Assembly: GCA_963713625.1 (NCBI GenBank)
Contig: CAVQMN010000004.1
Span: 434,001 to 498,000, forward strand
DNA from: Bog-756 sp963713625
GTDB taxonomy: Bacteria > Actinomycetota > Acidimicrobiia > Acidimicrobiales > RAAP-2
Length of the DNA stretch: 64,000 bases
Reading direction: 5' to 3'
Positions 45,890-55,205 of the stretch are shown piece after piece (the first letter of the stretch is position 1; every line of letters begins with the position of its first letter). Position numbers and translations under genes: made by a program. The notes under the pieces are model-generated. The model saw only the letters and a list, made by a program, of their open reading frames with translations, did no database searches and had not been told where the DNA came from.

Positions 45890-46981
45890 ATGCGAATCGG
45901 CGTGATCGGAGTCGGCATCGTCGGCGCCAGCATCGGTTGGCACCTGGCCGGGCGGGGCGTCGACGTCGTCATGATCGACGCCGGACAGCCGGGAGAGGGA
46001 GTCACCAACTGGACCTTCTCCTGGGTCAACGCCTCGAACAAGACCGAGACCAGGAAGTACTTCGACCTCAATGTGGCCGGCCTGGCCGCTCACGCCGAGT
46101 TGGCGACCGCCCTCCCCCCGGGGGCCTGGTGGCACCCGAGCGGCCATCTGCGCTGGTTCGACGATGCCGTCGGGACCGGGGCGCTCCGGCGGCAGGTCGA
46201 CCTCCTCGCATCGTGGGGCTACGACGCCGCCCTCTGGGAGGCCGATCAGGTCCGGCGCCTTCTCGAGCCTGCCGTCGACTTCCCCTTCCGTGACGCGCCG
46301 GTGGCCGTGTTCCGCGACGAGGGCTGGGTGAACGGCCGTTCACTCGCCAACCGCCTGGCCGGTGATGCCCACAGGCGCGGCGCCGAGCTGTGGGGTGGGA
46401 GCACGGTCACCGATCTCGTTCTTCATCGCAACCGAATCGGCGGGATCACCCTGGCCGACGGGCGGAGCGTGGAGGTCGACGGCGTGGTCAACGCGGCCGG
46501 CCCGGCCGGGGGCCGAGTGGCCGCCCTGGTCGGACGGGATCTCCCCATGCGGGACGAGCCCGGGATGGTGGCCAGATTGCGATGCCAACGGGTGCCGATC
46601 CATCGGGCCATGCATGCTCCCCACGTCGAGTTGCGTCCGGACGGCGATGACCTGGTCGCCATCCACAGCCGGGAGATCGATGCCCTGGTCGGTACCGACG
46701 CCGGGTCCGATGAACTGGCGAGCCGCCTCCGTGGGCTGGCGATCGATACCGTGCCCGCGCTGGCCACCTCGGAGCTGGTCGGGTCGAAGGTTGTGATGCG
46801 TCCCATACCCGGTGACGGTTTCCCGTCCGTGGGCGCGGTCGAAGGACTGGACGGGTACTACGAAGCGATCACCCACAGCGGCATCACCCTCGGGATCATC
46901 ATCGGCCGTCTGCTCGCCCGCGAAATCGCCGAGGGGACCGTTGACGAGCTGCTCACGCCCTTCCGGCCCGGACGGTTCTGA
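45890..46981 (+). CDS. FAD-dependent oxidoreductase (DAO/glycine-oxidase type)
   Basis: A 363-residue flavoprotein. FAD motif GVGIVGASIGWHL (residues 7-19), AVFRDEGWVNGRSLANRL, VVNAAGP, and C-terminal GVITLGII-like segment (SGITLGIIIGRLLA). DAO-family enzymes oxidise amino acids or sarcosine-like amines, giving H2O2. GGAAGGTGAG lies upstream of the ATG. Substrate unknown. Confidence 0.87.
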   Translation: MRIGVIGVGIVGASIGWHLAGRGVDVVMIDAGQPGEGVTNWTFSWVNASNKTETRKYFDLNVAGLAAHAELATALPPGAWWHPSGHLRWFDDAVGTGALRRQVDLLASWGYDAALWEADQVRRLLEPAVDFPFRDAPVAVFRDEGWVNGRSLANRLAGDAHRRGAELWGGSTVTDLVLHRNRIGGITLADGRSVEVDGVVNAAGPAGGRVAALVGRDLPMRDEPGMVARLRCQRVPIHRAMHAPHVELRPDGDDLVAIHSREIDALVGTDAGSDELASRLRGLAIDTVPALATSELVGSKVVMRPIPGDGFPSVGAVEGLDGYYEAITHSGITLGIIIGRLLAREIAEGTVDELLTPFRPGRF

Positions 46982-47013
46982 AGGAGGGTGGAAACCTATT
47001 CGCTCCGTCCTCC

Positions 47014-47053
47014 TACTGTGGAAGAGACGGTGGAAGAGACGGTGGAAGAGACG
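47014..47053 (+). repeat. 12-bp repeat (3 copies) in the 5' leader of the aldo/keto reductase gene
   Basis: Three perfect copies of GTGGAAGAGACG (47018-47053) directly after a TACTGT -10-like box (47014-47019). A GGGAGG ribosome site and the ATG at 47091 follow, so the repeat would lie in the mRNA leader. Confidence 0.85.
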
Positions 47054-47090
47054 GACCCGAGGATCGAAGCAAGCACGGGAGGTCACGACG

Positions 47091-48068
47091 ATGAGGCACA
47101 TCAACCTGGGAACCCTGAGGGTGTCCCGTATCGGTCTGGGCACGATGGGTATGTCGACTGCCTATACCGGAGCCGGCTCAGACGATGCCGAATCGATCCG
47201 CACCATCCACCGGGCGCTCGACCTCGGGGTGACGCTGATCGACACCGCCGAGGTCTACGGTCCGTTCACCAACGAAGAGCTCGTCGGCCGGGCCATCAGC
47301 GGGAGGCGTGATCAGGTGGTGCTGGCCACCAAGTTCGGCATGCTCTCGCATACCGGCGGAGGCCCAGGCCCTCTCAACAGCTCGCCGGCGAATATCCGCC
47401 TTGCCCTCGAGGGGTCGCTCCAGAGGCTCGGTGTCGACGCCATCGACCTCTACTACCAGCACCGGGTCGACCCGAACACACCCATCGAGGACACGGTCGG
47501 GGCGTTGGCCGAACTGGTGGCGGCAGGCATGATCGGCCACATCGGGCTGTCCGAGGCCGGGCCCGACACCGTACGCCGGGCGCACGCTGTCCATCCGATC
47601 GCCGCCCTGCAGTCCGAATATTCGCTGTGGACCCGGGATCCCGAGGCGCGGACGCTCCCGGTGCTCCGCGAGCTGGGTATCGGCTTCGTGGCCTACTCAC
47701 CGTTGGGCCGCGGCTTCCTGACCGGAGAGATGCGCTCGATCGACGACTTGGACGACACCGATTTTCGTCGGGCGAATCCGCGCTTCACCGGCGACAACTT
47801 CCAACGCAACCTGAGCAGCGCCGACGAGGTCCAATCGGTGGCCGACGAGGTCGGGTGCACACCGGCACAGGTATCGCTGGCCTGGCTCCTGGCCCAGGGC
47901 GACGACATTGCGCCGATCCCCGGCACCAAACGGGTCTCAAGGGTGGAGGAAAACGTCGCCGCCGATGACATCCGGCTCACCACGGGGCAACTCTCCCGCC
48001 TCGACAGGATCACGCCCGCAGCCGGAGGCCACCACAACGAAGAGCAGATGCGGATGATCGAACAGTGA
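47091..48068 (+). CDS. aldo/keto reductase
   Basis: A 325-residue TIM-barrel NADPH reductase. Catalytic Tyr in DTAEVYGPFTNEEL, Lys in VLATKFGM, His in YYQHRVDP, and C-terminal cofactor loop IPGTKRVSRVEENVAA. It reduces aldehydes or ketones; substrate unknown. The start at 47091 is supported by ACGGGAGGT 7 bases upstream. Confidence 0.93.
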   Translation: MRHINLGTLRVSRIGLGTMGMSTAYTGAGSDDAESIRTIHRALDLGVTLIDTAEVYGPFTNEELVGRAISGRRDQVVLATKFGMLSHTGGGPGPLNSSPANIRLALEGSLQRLGVDAIDLYYQHRVDPNTPIEDTVGALAELVAAGMIGHIGLSEAGPDTVRRAHAVHPIAALQSEYSLWTRDPEARTLPVLRELGIGFVAYSPLGRGFLTGEMRSIDDLDDTDFRRANPRFTGDNFQRNLSSADEVQSVADEVGCTPAQVSLAWLLAQGDDIAPIPGTKRVSRVEENVAADDIRLTTGQLSRLDRITPAAGGHHNEEQMRMIEQ

Positions 48069-48122
48069 CGAGGTGGGCACCGGTCGGGCCCGGGCGAGCA
48101 GTGACGGTGGTCGACGCACGCC

Positions 48123-51100
48123 TCAACGCCGGCCCATGGCCGGATCGGTGCCGGTGAAGTACACGGTGTCCTGGGCGTAGAGACTGTCGTGGCCGGCCGT
48201 GCCGCCGATCACTTCCTTGCCGAACACACACGGGGTGTTGTACCCGCTGGACGATTTGTGACAGGCCGCCAGTTTGACCACGGTCTTGCCGTTCGACTTG
48301 AGCATGTAGACCGTCCCGGCGGGGACGCTCAGCCCGTAGAAGAACTTGAGCACGGCCACGATCGGGACCTGCTTGTTGGTGTACGACGCAAAGTTCCCCA
48401 CGGCCTGGACGATGTCGCCTTCGCACTTGAGGGAACCGGTCGGTGGGCAGAGGGCCGGCTCCTTCGACGGGGCGAGGGACTCGAGGGTGACCGGCACCGG
48501 TGGTGGGGTGACGAGGGTGGTGCCGGACGAGGCCTCGAAGGCCAGGGCTTCGACCCGACCGGCCTTCTTGATCTTGGCCGTCGGGAGGGTGACGGAGACC
48601 GAAGCCTTGGCCGTGGCCAGGGGAGCCTTGGTGCTGGCCAGGGCGATCCCGGGAGCCGCCACCGCCGCCGTCCCGTTTCCACCCTGGATCACGATGATCC
48701 TGAGGGGCCCGAAGGTGCTCGATTGGCTCCCGGCGTTGGACGAGGTGATGGTGGCTGAACCGGAGATGGTGGTGTTCTGGGCCAGGCCGGTGGTATCGAC
48801 CAGCACGTCGAGAGGGTCCGTGGTCTGAGCGGCCAGGGTCCCGATCGGACAGGTGATCTTTCCGGACCCGGAGGACGAACAGCTGGTACCCGATGCGGCC
48901 ATGCCGGTGAGGTCATAGGTGAGCGCGGCCCCCCCATCGCTCAGGTGCACGGTGGCCGACAGGCCGGTGACGGTGGCTGTCGAGGTGTTGGCGATGGTGG
49001 CGCCCCATCCCCCGTCGGTTCCCGCGCTCATCTGGCTCTGGAGGGGCGGCGTGGGAGGAACCTGGAACGTGGCCGTGGCCGGAGGGGGGTTGACGGTGGT
49101 CGAGCCGAGGTCGGCGACGCCGACGGGTGGGGTGCAGGTGATGGTCACGGTCGTCGGCGTTCCGCTGCCCACCAGGGTGACGGCGGCGGTGAGGGTCCCG
49201 GGGCTGAAGTCGACCACCCCGGACCCCGGACCGGACTGCCAGATCACCGGGGTGTACGTGGTGGAATAGCTGTACGAGGTGTTGGCCGCCAGCGTGTCGC
49301 TCAGCGGCAGGTTGGTGGCCGAGGACGACTCGGTGTCCGGGTCCACCGCTCCGCTCGGCGCACCCCCCGAGGTGAGGCCGTTTTCGCCGGTCGTCTGCGA
49401 GCTGACGGTGAGGGAGGTGTCCCCGAGGCTCCGGAAGTGGTTGATCACCGACGCCGGGATGGTGATCTGGGATCCGAGCGTGGTCTGGAAGGTCCCGCCC
49501 TCGTCGACGCTGGCGGTCGGGGCCGTGGACGCCGAGACCACCGTCGGGAAGTCGGTGGTGGCGAGCCCGGGCACGGTGCACGAGTCGGTGGCCGCCACCT
49601 GGGCCTCGATGTCGTAGCCCGTCGAAGCCGCCGGGGTCGTGTCCGAGGTCGTCGAAACGGAAAGCGTGTCGAAGCCGGCACCGGGATTGACCACGCCGGA
49701 GACGGTGGCCGTCACCGTGGTCCCCGCCCCCACCGTGCCGGTGTCGACGGGGCAGCTCACCGTCGTCGACGACTGATCGGAACAACTGCCGACCTGGGTG
49801 GCACCCACATCCAGCGTGCCCGTGGCACCCGACGGGTCCGTTCCCGAGGGGACGGCGATGGTGACGGCGCTGCCGGCGTCCGGTGTCAGCCCACCCGTCG
49901 ACGAGGTGGTGAAGGTGACCTGGTACGTGGACGTGCTCCCTCCCACCGGATTGGACAAGGAGACGGCCGGCTGGCTGACCGATCGGGCCGCGGTCACGGT
50001 GTAGGCCGGTGAGGTCACCGGGGTGACATCCGAGGTGGTCGACACGGCCAGGGTGGGTGTCCCTGCCGGAGGATTGGTCACCCCGGTGAGGGTGGCCGTG
50101 ACCGGGGTGGAGGCGCCGACCGTGTACCCGCTGGAGAGAGAGCAGACCACGGTGGGCGTGCTGACCGTGGTGTCGGTGGCGTCGCAGTAGCCGATCGGCG
50201 AGCCCCCGGACGAAAGGGAGCTGTAGCCCCCGTTGTCGAACGAGTCGAGGCCGGTGTTGGCCGGCAGGGCGATGGTGACTGTGCTCCCGGTGGTGCCGTC
50301 CAGGGCCCCGGTCGACGAGGTGGTGAACGAGACCACATAGCTGGTCAGTCCTCCGGCCGCCGAGGTCGGGGTCGACACGCCGACCGTGACCCCGCTCACC
50401 GGCTGGGGCGCGCTCACCGTGTAGGTCGGTGAAGTCGCCGGGGTGGTATCCGAGGTGGTGGACACGGCCAGGGCGGGTGTCCCCGCCGGAGGATTGGTCA
50501 CCCCGGTCAGAGTGGCCGTGACCGGGGTGGAGGCGCCGACCGTGTACCCGCTGGAGAGATAGCAGACCACGGTGGGCGTGCTGGTGCTTGTGTCGGTGGC
50601 GTCGCAGTAGCCGATCGGCGAGCCCCCGGACGAAAGGGAGCTGTAGCCCCCGTTGTCGAACGAGTCGAGGCCGGTGTTGGCCGGCAGGGCGATGGTCACC
50701 GCACTTCCACCGGTGCCGTCCAGGGCCCCGGTCGACGAGGTGGTGAACGAGACCACGTAGGTGCTCAGTCCTCCGGCCGCCGATGTCGGGGGGGTGATGT
50801 CGACGCTCACCCCACTCACCGCCTGGGCCGCGGTCACCGTGTACGGCGATGAGGACACCGGGGTGAGATCCGAAGTGGTGGAGACGGCCAGGGTGGGTGT
50901 CCCGGCCGACGGATTGGTGACCCCGATCAGGGTGGCCGTGACCGTCGTCGAGGCGCCAATGGTCTCCCCGCCATACATGTAGCAGGTCACGGTGGGCGTG
51001 CTCGTGGTGGTGTCGGTGGCGTCGCAGTAGCCGACCTGGGTGTTCCCGACATCGAGCGTGCTGGATGCCCCGTTGTTGAAGGAGTCGAGGCCGGTGTTGG

Positions 51101-53081
51101 CCGGCAGGGCGATGGTCACGGCGCTCCCATCGTTGCCGTCGAGGGCCCCGGTCGACGAAGTGGTGAACGAGACCACGTAGGTGGTCAGCCCTCCGGCCGC
51201 CGATGTCGGAGGTGACAGTCCCACGCTGACCCCGCTGACCGACCGGTCGGCAGTCACCGTGTACGGCGATGAGGTGACCGGGGTGAGATCCGAGGTGGTC
51301 GACACGGCCAGGGTGGGTGTCCCGGCCGGGGGATTGGTCACCCCGCTGAGCGTGGCCGTCACCGTGGTCGAGGCGGCGACGGTGTCCCCTCCGTACACGT
51401 AGCAGGTCACGGTGGGCGTGCTGGCGCTGGTGTCGGTGGCCTCGCAGGCGCCGACCTGGGTGGACCCCACATCGAGCGGACTGTATCCGTAGTAGTAGTA
51501 ATAGTCGCTGAGGCCGGTATTGGCCGGCAGGGTGATGGTGACCGTGCTTCCGGCGCTGCCGTCCAGGGCCCCGGTCGACGAGGTGGTGAACGAGACCACG
51601 TAGGTGGTCAGCCCTCCGGCCGCCGATGTCGGGGGCGTGATGTCGACACTCACCCCGCTCACCGCCTGGTCGGCGGTCACCGTGTAGGACGGTGAGGTCA
51701 CCGCCGGGACATCCGAAGTGGTGGACACAGCCAAGGTGGGCGAGCCGGCCGGCGGATTGGTCACCCCGATGAGGGTGGCCGTGACCGCGGTCGAGGCACT
51801 GACCGTGTCCCCGCCGTAGAGGTAGCAGGTCACCGTGGGCGTGCTCGTGGTGGTGTCGGTGGCGTCGCAGTAGCCCACCTGCGAGCCTCCGACGTCAAGG
51901 GTGCTCGAGGCCCCGTTGTTGAAGGAACCGAGGCCGGTGTTGGCCGGCAGGGCGATGGTGACCCCACTTCCGGCGGTGCCGTCCAAGGCCCCGGTCGGCG
52001 AGGTGGTGAACGAGACCACGTAGGTGCTCAGTCCTCCGGTGGCCGATGTCGGGGGTGTGATGTCGACACTCACCCCGCTCACCGACCGGTCGGCGGTCAC
52101 CGTGTAGGACGGTGACGTCACCGGAGTGACATCGGAGGTGGTGGAAACCGAAAGCCTGGGCGAGCCGGCCGCAGGATTGGTCACCCCGGTGAGCGTGGCC
52201 GTCACCGCGGTGGAAGCGGCAACGGTGTCCCCTCCGTACACGTAACAGGTCACGGTGGGCGTGCTGGCGCTGGTGTCGGTGGCGTCGCAGTAGCCGATCT
52301 GGATACCTCCGACGTCGAGCGGGCTGTAGCCCCAGTAGTAGTAGTCCCCATCGTTGAAGGACCCGAGGCCGGTGTCGGCCGGGAGGGCGATGGTCACGGT
52401 GCTCCCATCGTTGCCGTCCAGGGCCCCGGTCGACGAGGTGGTGAACGAGACCACGTAGGTGGTCAGTCCCCCCGCCGCTGACGTGGGGGACGTGATGTCG
52501 ACGCCCACCGCGCTCACCGATCGGTCACCGGTCACCGTGTAGGTCGATGACGTCACCGGGGTGACGTCCGAGGTGGTCGACACGGCCAGGGTGGGCGAGC
52601 CCGCCGGCGGATTGGTCACCCCGGTGAGGGTGGCCGTGGCGGTGGTCGAGGCCGGGACCGTGTAGCCGCCGTAGACCGTGCAGGTCACGGTGGGCGTGCT
52701 CGTGCTGGTGTCGGTGGCTTCGCAGTCGCCCACCTGCGAGCTGCCAACGTCAAGGGTGCTGGTGTCGACGTCATTCAAGGAGTCGAGACCGGTGTTCACC
52801 GGTAGGGCGATGGTGACCGTGTCCCCGGCGTTGCCGTCCAGCGAGCCGGTCGACGAGGTGGTGAACGAAACCACATAGGTGGTCAGCCCGCCGGCGGCCG
52901 AGGTCGGGGGGGACACGCCCACCGTTACGTCCGAGACCCCGGTGGCCGCCTGGGCAATCCCGGGCGTCACCACCACACCGGCCATGACCGCGAGCAGGAT
53001 GGTCACCGAGAGCACCGAGCGCCCCAACCCCCACCGGGCTCGCGCGTCGCTCCAGCGTCGAGAATCTGAACGCCCCGCCAT
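48123..53081 (-). CDS. secreted 1652-residue multi-repeat protein (adhesin-like)
   Basis: Signal peptide at about 22-46 (RSVLSVTILLAVMAG...AQA). From residue 49 to about 1035 there are seven ~140-144-residue beta-rich repeats, each VSxVxVxxxPTSAAGG-TTYVVSFTTSSTGAL...TVTIALPANTG...LDVG...GYCDATDT...TPTVTCYxYGG...TLxGVTNPPAG...TTSDxTPVTS, with a conserved Cys pair; then a shorter eighth unit and a ~500-residue unique C-terminal half without LPxTG or C-terminal TM. Repeats look like extracellular beta-sandwich or bacterial Ig-like domains. GAGGAGGGG precedes the ATG. Function unknown; surface or matrix attachment is an inference. Confidence 0.88.
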   Translation of the reverse strand: MAGRSDSRRWSDARARWGLGRSVLSVTILLAVMAGVVVTPGIAQAATGVSDVTVGVSPPTSAAGGLTTYVVSFTTSSTGSLDGNAGDTVTIALPVNTGLDSLNDVDTSTLDVGSSQVGDCEATDTSTSTPTVTCTVYGGYTVPASTTATATLTGVTNPPAGSPTLAVSTTSDVTPVTSSTYTVTGDRSVSAVGVDITSPTSAAGGLTTYVVSFTTSSTGALDGNDGSTVTIALPADTGLGSFNDGDYYYWGYSPLDVGGIQIGYCDATDTSASTPTVTCYVYGGDTVAASTAVTATLTGVTNPAAGSPRLSVSTTSDVTPVTSPSYTVTADRSVSGVSVDITPPTSATGGLSTYVVSFTTSPTGALDGTAGSGVTIALPANTGLGSFNNGASSTLDVGGSQVGYCDATDTTTSTPTVTCYLYGGDTVSASTAVTATLIGVTNPPAGSPTLAVSTTSDVPAVTSPSYTVTADQAVSGVSVDITPPTSAAGGLTTYVVSFTTSSTGALDGSAGSTVTITLPANTGLSDYYYYYGYSPLDVGSTQVGACEATDTSASTPTVTCYVYGGDTVAASTTVTATLSGVTNPPAGTPTLAVSTTSDLTPVTSSPYTVTADRSVSGVSVGLSPPTSAAGGLTTYVVSFTTSSTGALDGNDGSAVTIALPANTGLDSFNNGASSTLDVGNTQVGYCDATDTTTSTPTVTCYMYGGETIGASTTVTATLIGVTNPSAGTPTLAVSTTSDLTPVSSSPYTVTAAQAVSGVSVDITPPTSAAGGLSTYVVSFTTSSTGALDGTGGSAVTIALPANTGLDSFDNGGYSSLSSGGSPIGYCDATDTSTSTPTVVCYLSSGYTVGASTPVTATLTGVTNPPAGTPALAVSTTSDTTPATSPTYTVSAPQPVSGVTVGVSTPTSAAGGLTSYVVSFTTSSTGALDGTTGSTVTIALPANTGLDSFDNGGYSSLSSGGSPIGYCDATDTTVSTPTVVCSLSSGYTVGASTPVTATLTGVTNPPAGTPTLAVSTTSDVTPVTSPAYTVTAARSVSQPAVSLSNPVGGSTSTYQVTFTTSSTGGLTPDAGSAVTIAVPSGTDPSGATGTLDVGATQVGSCSDQSSTTVSCPVDTGTVGAGTTVTATVSGVVNPGAGFDTLSVSTTSDTTPAASTGYDIEAQVAATDSCTVPGLATTDFPTVVSASTAPTASVDEGGTFQTTLGSQITIPASVINHFRSLGDTSLTVSSQTTGENGLTSGGAPSGAVDPDTESSSATNLPLSDTLAANTSYSYSTTYTPVIWQSGPGSGVVDFSPGTLTAAVTLVGSGTPTTVTITCTPPVGVADLGSTTVNPPPATATFQVPPTPPLQSQMSAGTDGGWGATIANTSTATVTGLSATVHLSDGGAALTYDLTGMAASGTSCSSSGSGKITCPIGTLAAQTTDPLDVLVDTTGLAQNTTISGSATITSSNAGSQSSTFGPLRIIVIQGGNGTAAVAAPGIALASTKAPLATAKASVSVTLPTAKIKKAGRVEALAFEASSGTTLVTPPPVPVTLESLAPSKEPALCPPTGSLKCEGDIVQAVGNFASYTNKQVPIVAVLKFFYGLSVPAGTVYMLKSNGKTVVKLAACHKSSSGYNTPCVFGKEVIGGTAGHDSLYAQDTVYFTGTDPAMGRR
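49980..52937 (-). repeat. seven in-gene tandem repeats of 420-432 bp
   Basis: Units start at the VSx codons at 52937 and roughly every 420-435 bp on the minus strand until 49980. Units differ mainly in one window: about codon 60-75 of each. Copies 6 and 7 share almost the whole block from about 50101 to 50310 versus 50521 to 50730. Length changes between units are multiples of three. Confidence 0.92.
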
Positions 53082-53455
53082 CTACCCCTCCTCAATCCTT
53101 GGGATCCCGCATCCGCAAAGGCCCGCCGACCCGGCTGAACTTACCCCAGTCGGCGATTCCACGACAAGCGGGGCCGCAGTGACCGTCGAGGGATCGTGGA
53201 CCTCAACCCGGAACATCTGACGATCGGGCCGGCCGTTCGCCGTGAGCGGGGCTGCAGTCACGACTCGCCCGCAGCGTCATCGTCGGGTCACGCGCCGTGC
53301 CAACGCTGGATTCCACCTGTCAGTCGTATCCGATCGGTACGATCACCCTCCCCCTCGGGTTTCCTTCCTCAACCATGCCCATCGCCATGATCGACCACGC
53401 CACCGCAGCCCACCCACCGGACCGGTGTCTCCACTGCGACGTCCCGCTCTCCTGA
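53082..53455. other. 374-bp intergenic region with a possible 26-codon upstream ORF
   Basis: The spacer lies between the divergent repeat-protein and helicase genes. A TACGAT box at 53338-53343 could be a -10 element. From ATG 53375 a 26-residue frame (MPIAMIDHATAA..., with CLHC) ends in a TGA at 53453-53455, immediately before the helicase ATG. The helicase ATG has no ribosome site of its own, so coupling to this ORF is possible. Confidence 0.35.
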
Positions 53456-55084
53456 ATGGCCAAATCCATACGCCTGCGGCCCTGGCAGCTCGCCGCCCTC
53501 GACCAGTTGGAGCGATCCGGGAACGCGGACTTCTTGGCTGTGGCCACCCCCGGAGCCGGGAAGACCACGCTCGCCCTGGCCGCAGCGCGGCGCTCCCTGG
53601 CCCGCTCCCGTGCGCATTTGGTTGTCGTCGTCCCGACTGCGCATCTCAAATTCCAGTGGGCCCGGGCTGGGGCCGCGCTCGACCTGCACCTCGACGCGGG
53701 CTGGAACCCCGCTCACGGGGCGTTCCCCGCCGACATGCACGGGGTCGTGACCACCTACCAACAGGTCGCCTCTGCGCCCGAGTTCATGGCCCGCCGGTCG
53801 GCCGGGGCGTTCGTGGTCCTCGACGAGATCCATCATGCCGGTGATGACCGCGCCTGGGGTGAAGCACTGCAGATCGCCTTCGAGGGGGCCGGACGGCGTC
53901 TTTCCCTGTCCGGCACTCCTTTCCGGTCCGACACGCGTTCCATCCCCTTCGTGCGCTACGCCCTCGACGAAGCCGTTCCGGACTTCGAATACGGTTACGG
54001 GCCGGCCCTGGCTGACCGCCGAGTCGTGCGTTCCATCTACTTTCCCCGGACCAACGGGAACATGGAATGGTCCGCCCCCGACGGTTCGGTCTACGCAGCC
54101 GGGTTCGACGACGCGCTCGACGGACCCCGGGCCAATCAGCGGCTGCGGGCGGCCTTGTCCCTCGACGGCGAGTGGCTCCCTGACGTCCTGCGGTCTGCGC
54201 ACGCGCGGCTGTGCTCCGTGCGGGAACAGCACTCCGAGGCCGGCGGGCTCGTGGTGGCCACCGACCAGGAGCACGCCCACGGCATCGCCGAGTTGATTCG
54301 CCGCCGGCTCCGGGCCCGGGCGGTCGTGGCCACGTCCGATGACCCCACCGCTTCGCAGAAGATCCTGGACTTCACCTCCTCCGACGATCCATGGTTGGTG
54401 GCGGTGCGGATGGTCTCCGAGGGCGTGGACATTCCCCGCCTGCGTGTCGGGGTCTTCGCCACCACCACCACGACCGAGCTCTTCTTCCGACAGGTCGTCG
54501 GGCGCTTCGTCCGTTGGCAGCCCGGCGTCAGGCGACAGTCGGCCCACCTCTTCATTCCCGATGATGTCCGGCTGCGCGCCGCGGCATTCGACATCGCCAC
54601 CGACCGTCGCCACAGCCTCCGCCGGGTGGACCGCCCCGCTCACGTGGGCAGCGTGTCCGAAGAGGATGGCTCCGAGGCCGTCGCTGTCGGAGCCGAGGAA
54701 GAACAGCTCTCACTCTTCGCCGTGATCTCCGCGGTGGCCACGGACCCGTTCATGCCCGAAGACGAGGCCCACGACGACCCGGAGGACGGCGACCCCGATC
54801 CGGCACTGATCCTCGAGCTCCCGGCTCCCCCACTCCTGCCCGGAGGTGGGAGATCCGCCGAGGTCTCGACCGCGGGTGGGGAGACCCTCATGGAGCACAA
54901 GACCCGGCTCCGGGCGGTCAACACCTCGCTCGTCCGGGATCTGGCCCGCAGGACCGGCATGACCCACGCCCAGGTGAACGCCGAGCTGAATCGGCTCGCC
55001 GGCCTCAGACGGATCGGCGATGCCACCTCGGACCAGTTGGAACGACGGCTCACCCACGCCAGGCAGTGGATGGCCAATCGGTAA
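53456..55084 (+). CDS. SF2 DEAD/DEAH-type (ResIII-like) helicase
   Basis: A 542-residue helicase. Q/ATP region RPWQLAALDQL, Walker A ATPGAGKTT (30-38), Walker B DEIH (123-126), motif III SGTPFR (151-156), motif V SEGVDIPRL (320-328) and motif VI QVVGRFVR (345-352). The C-terminal ~130 residues are acidic then helical (VRDLARRTGMTHAQVNAEL), not assigned. It could be a DNA/RNA helicase in repair, plasmid or phage-related functions; no nuclease domain or partner nuclease is nearby. Confidence 0.9.
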   Translation: MAKSIRLRPWQLAALDQLERSGNADFLAVATPGAGKTTLALAAARRSLARSRAHLVVVVPTAHLKFQWARAGAALDLHLDAGWNPAHGAFPADMHGVVTTYQQVASAPEFMARRSAGAFVVLDEIHHAGDDRAWGEALQIAFEGAGRRLSLSGTPFRSDTRSIPFVRYALDEAVPDFEYGYGPALADRRVVRSIYFPRTNGNMEWSAPDGSVYAAGFDDALDGPRANQRLRAALSLDGEWLPDVLRSAHARLCSVREQHSEAGGLVVATDQEHAHGIAELIRRRLRARAVVATSDDPTASQKILDFTSSDDPWLVAVRMVSEGVDIPRLRVGVFATTTTTELFFRQVVGRFVRWQPGVRRQSAHLFIPDDVRLRAAAFDIATDRRHSLRRVDRPAHVGSVSEEDGSEAVAVGAEEEQLSLFAVISAVATDPFMPEDEAHDDPEDGDPDPALILELPAPPLLPGGGRSAEVSTAGGETLMEHKTRLRAVNTSLVRDLARRTGMTHAQVNAELNRLAGLRRIGDATSDQLERRLTHARQWMANR

Positions 55085-55205
55085 CCGGGCGAGGATGCCA
55101 GCGCGGCTCCCCGGACACCGGGGCCAACGTCGTCCCGGGGTCACCGATTGCGTCGCCGTCCGGCCTCCAATGGCCGGGTTGAACTATGGGCCGGTCTGAT
55201 CGAAA

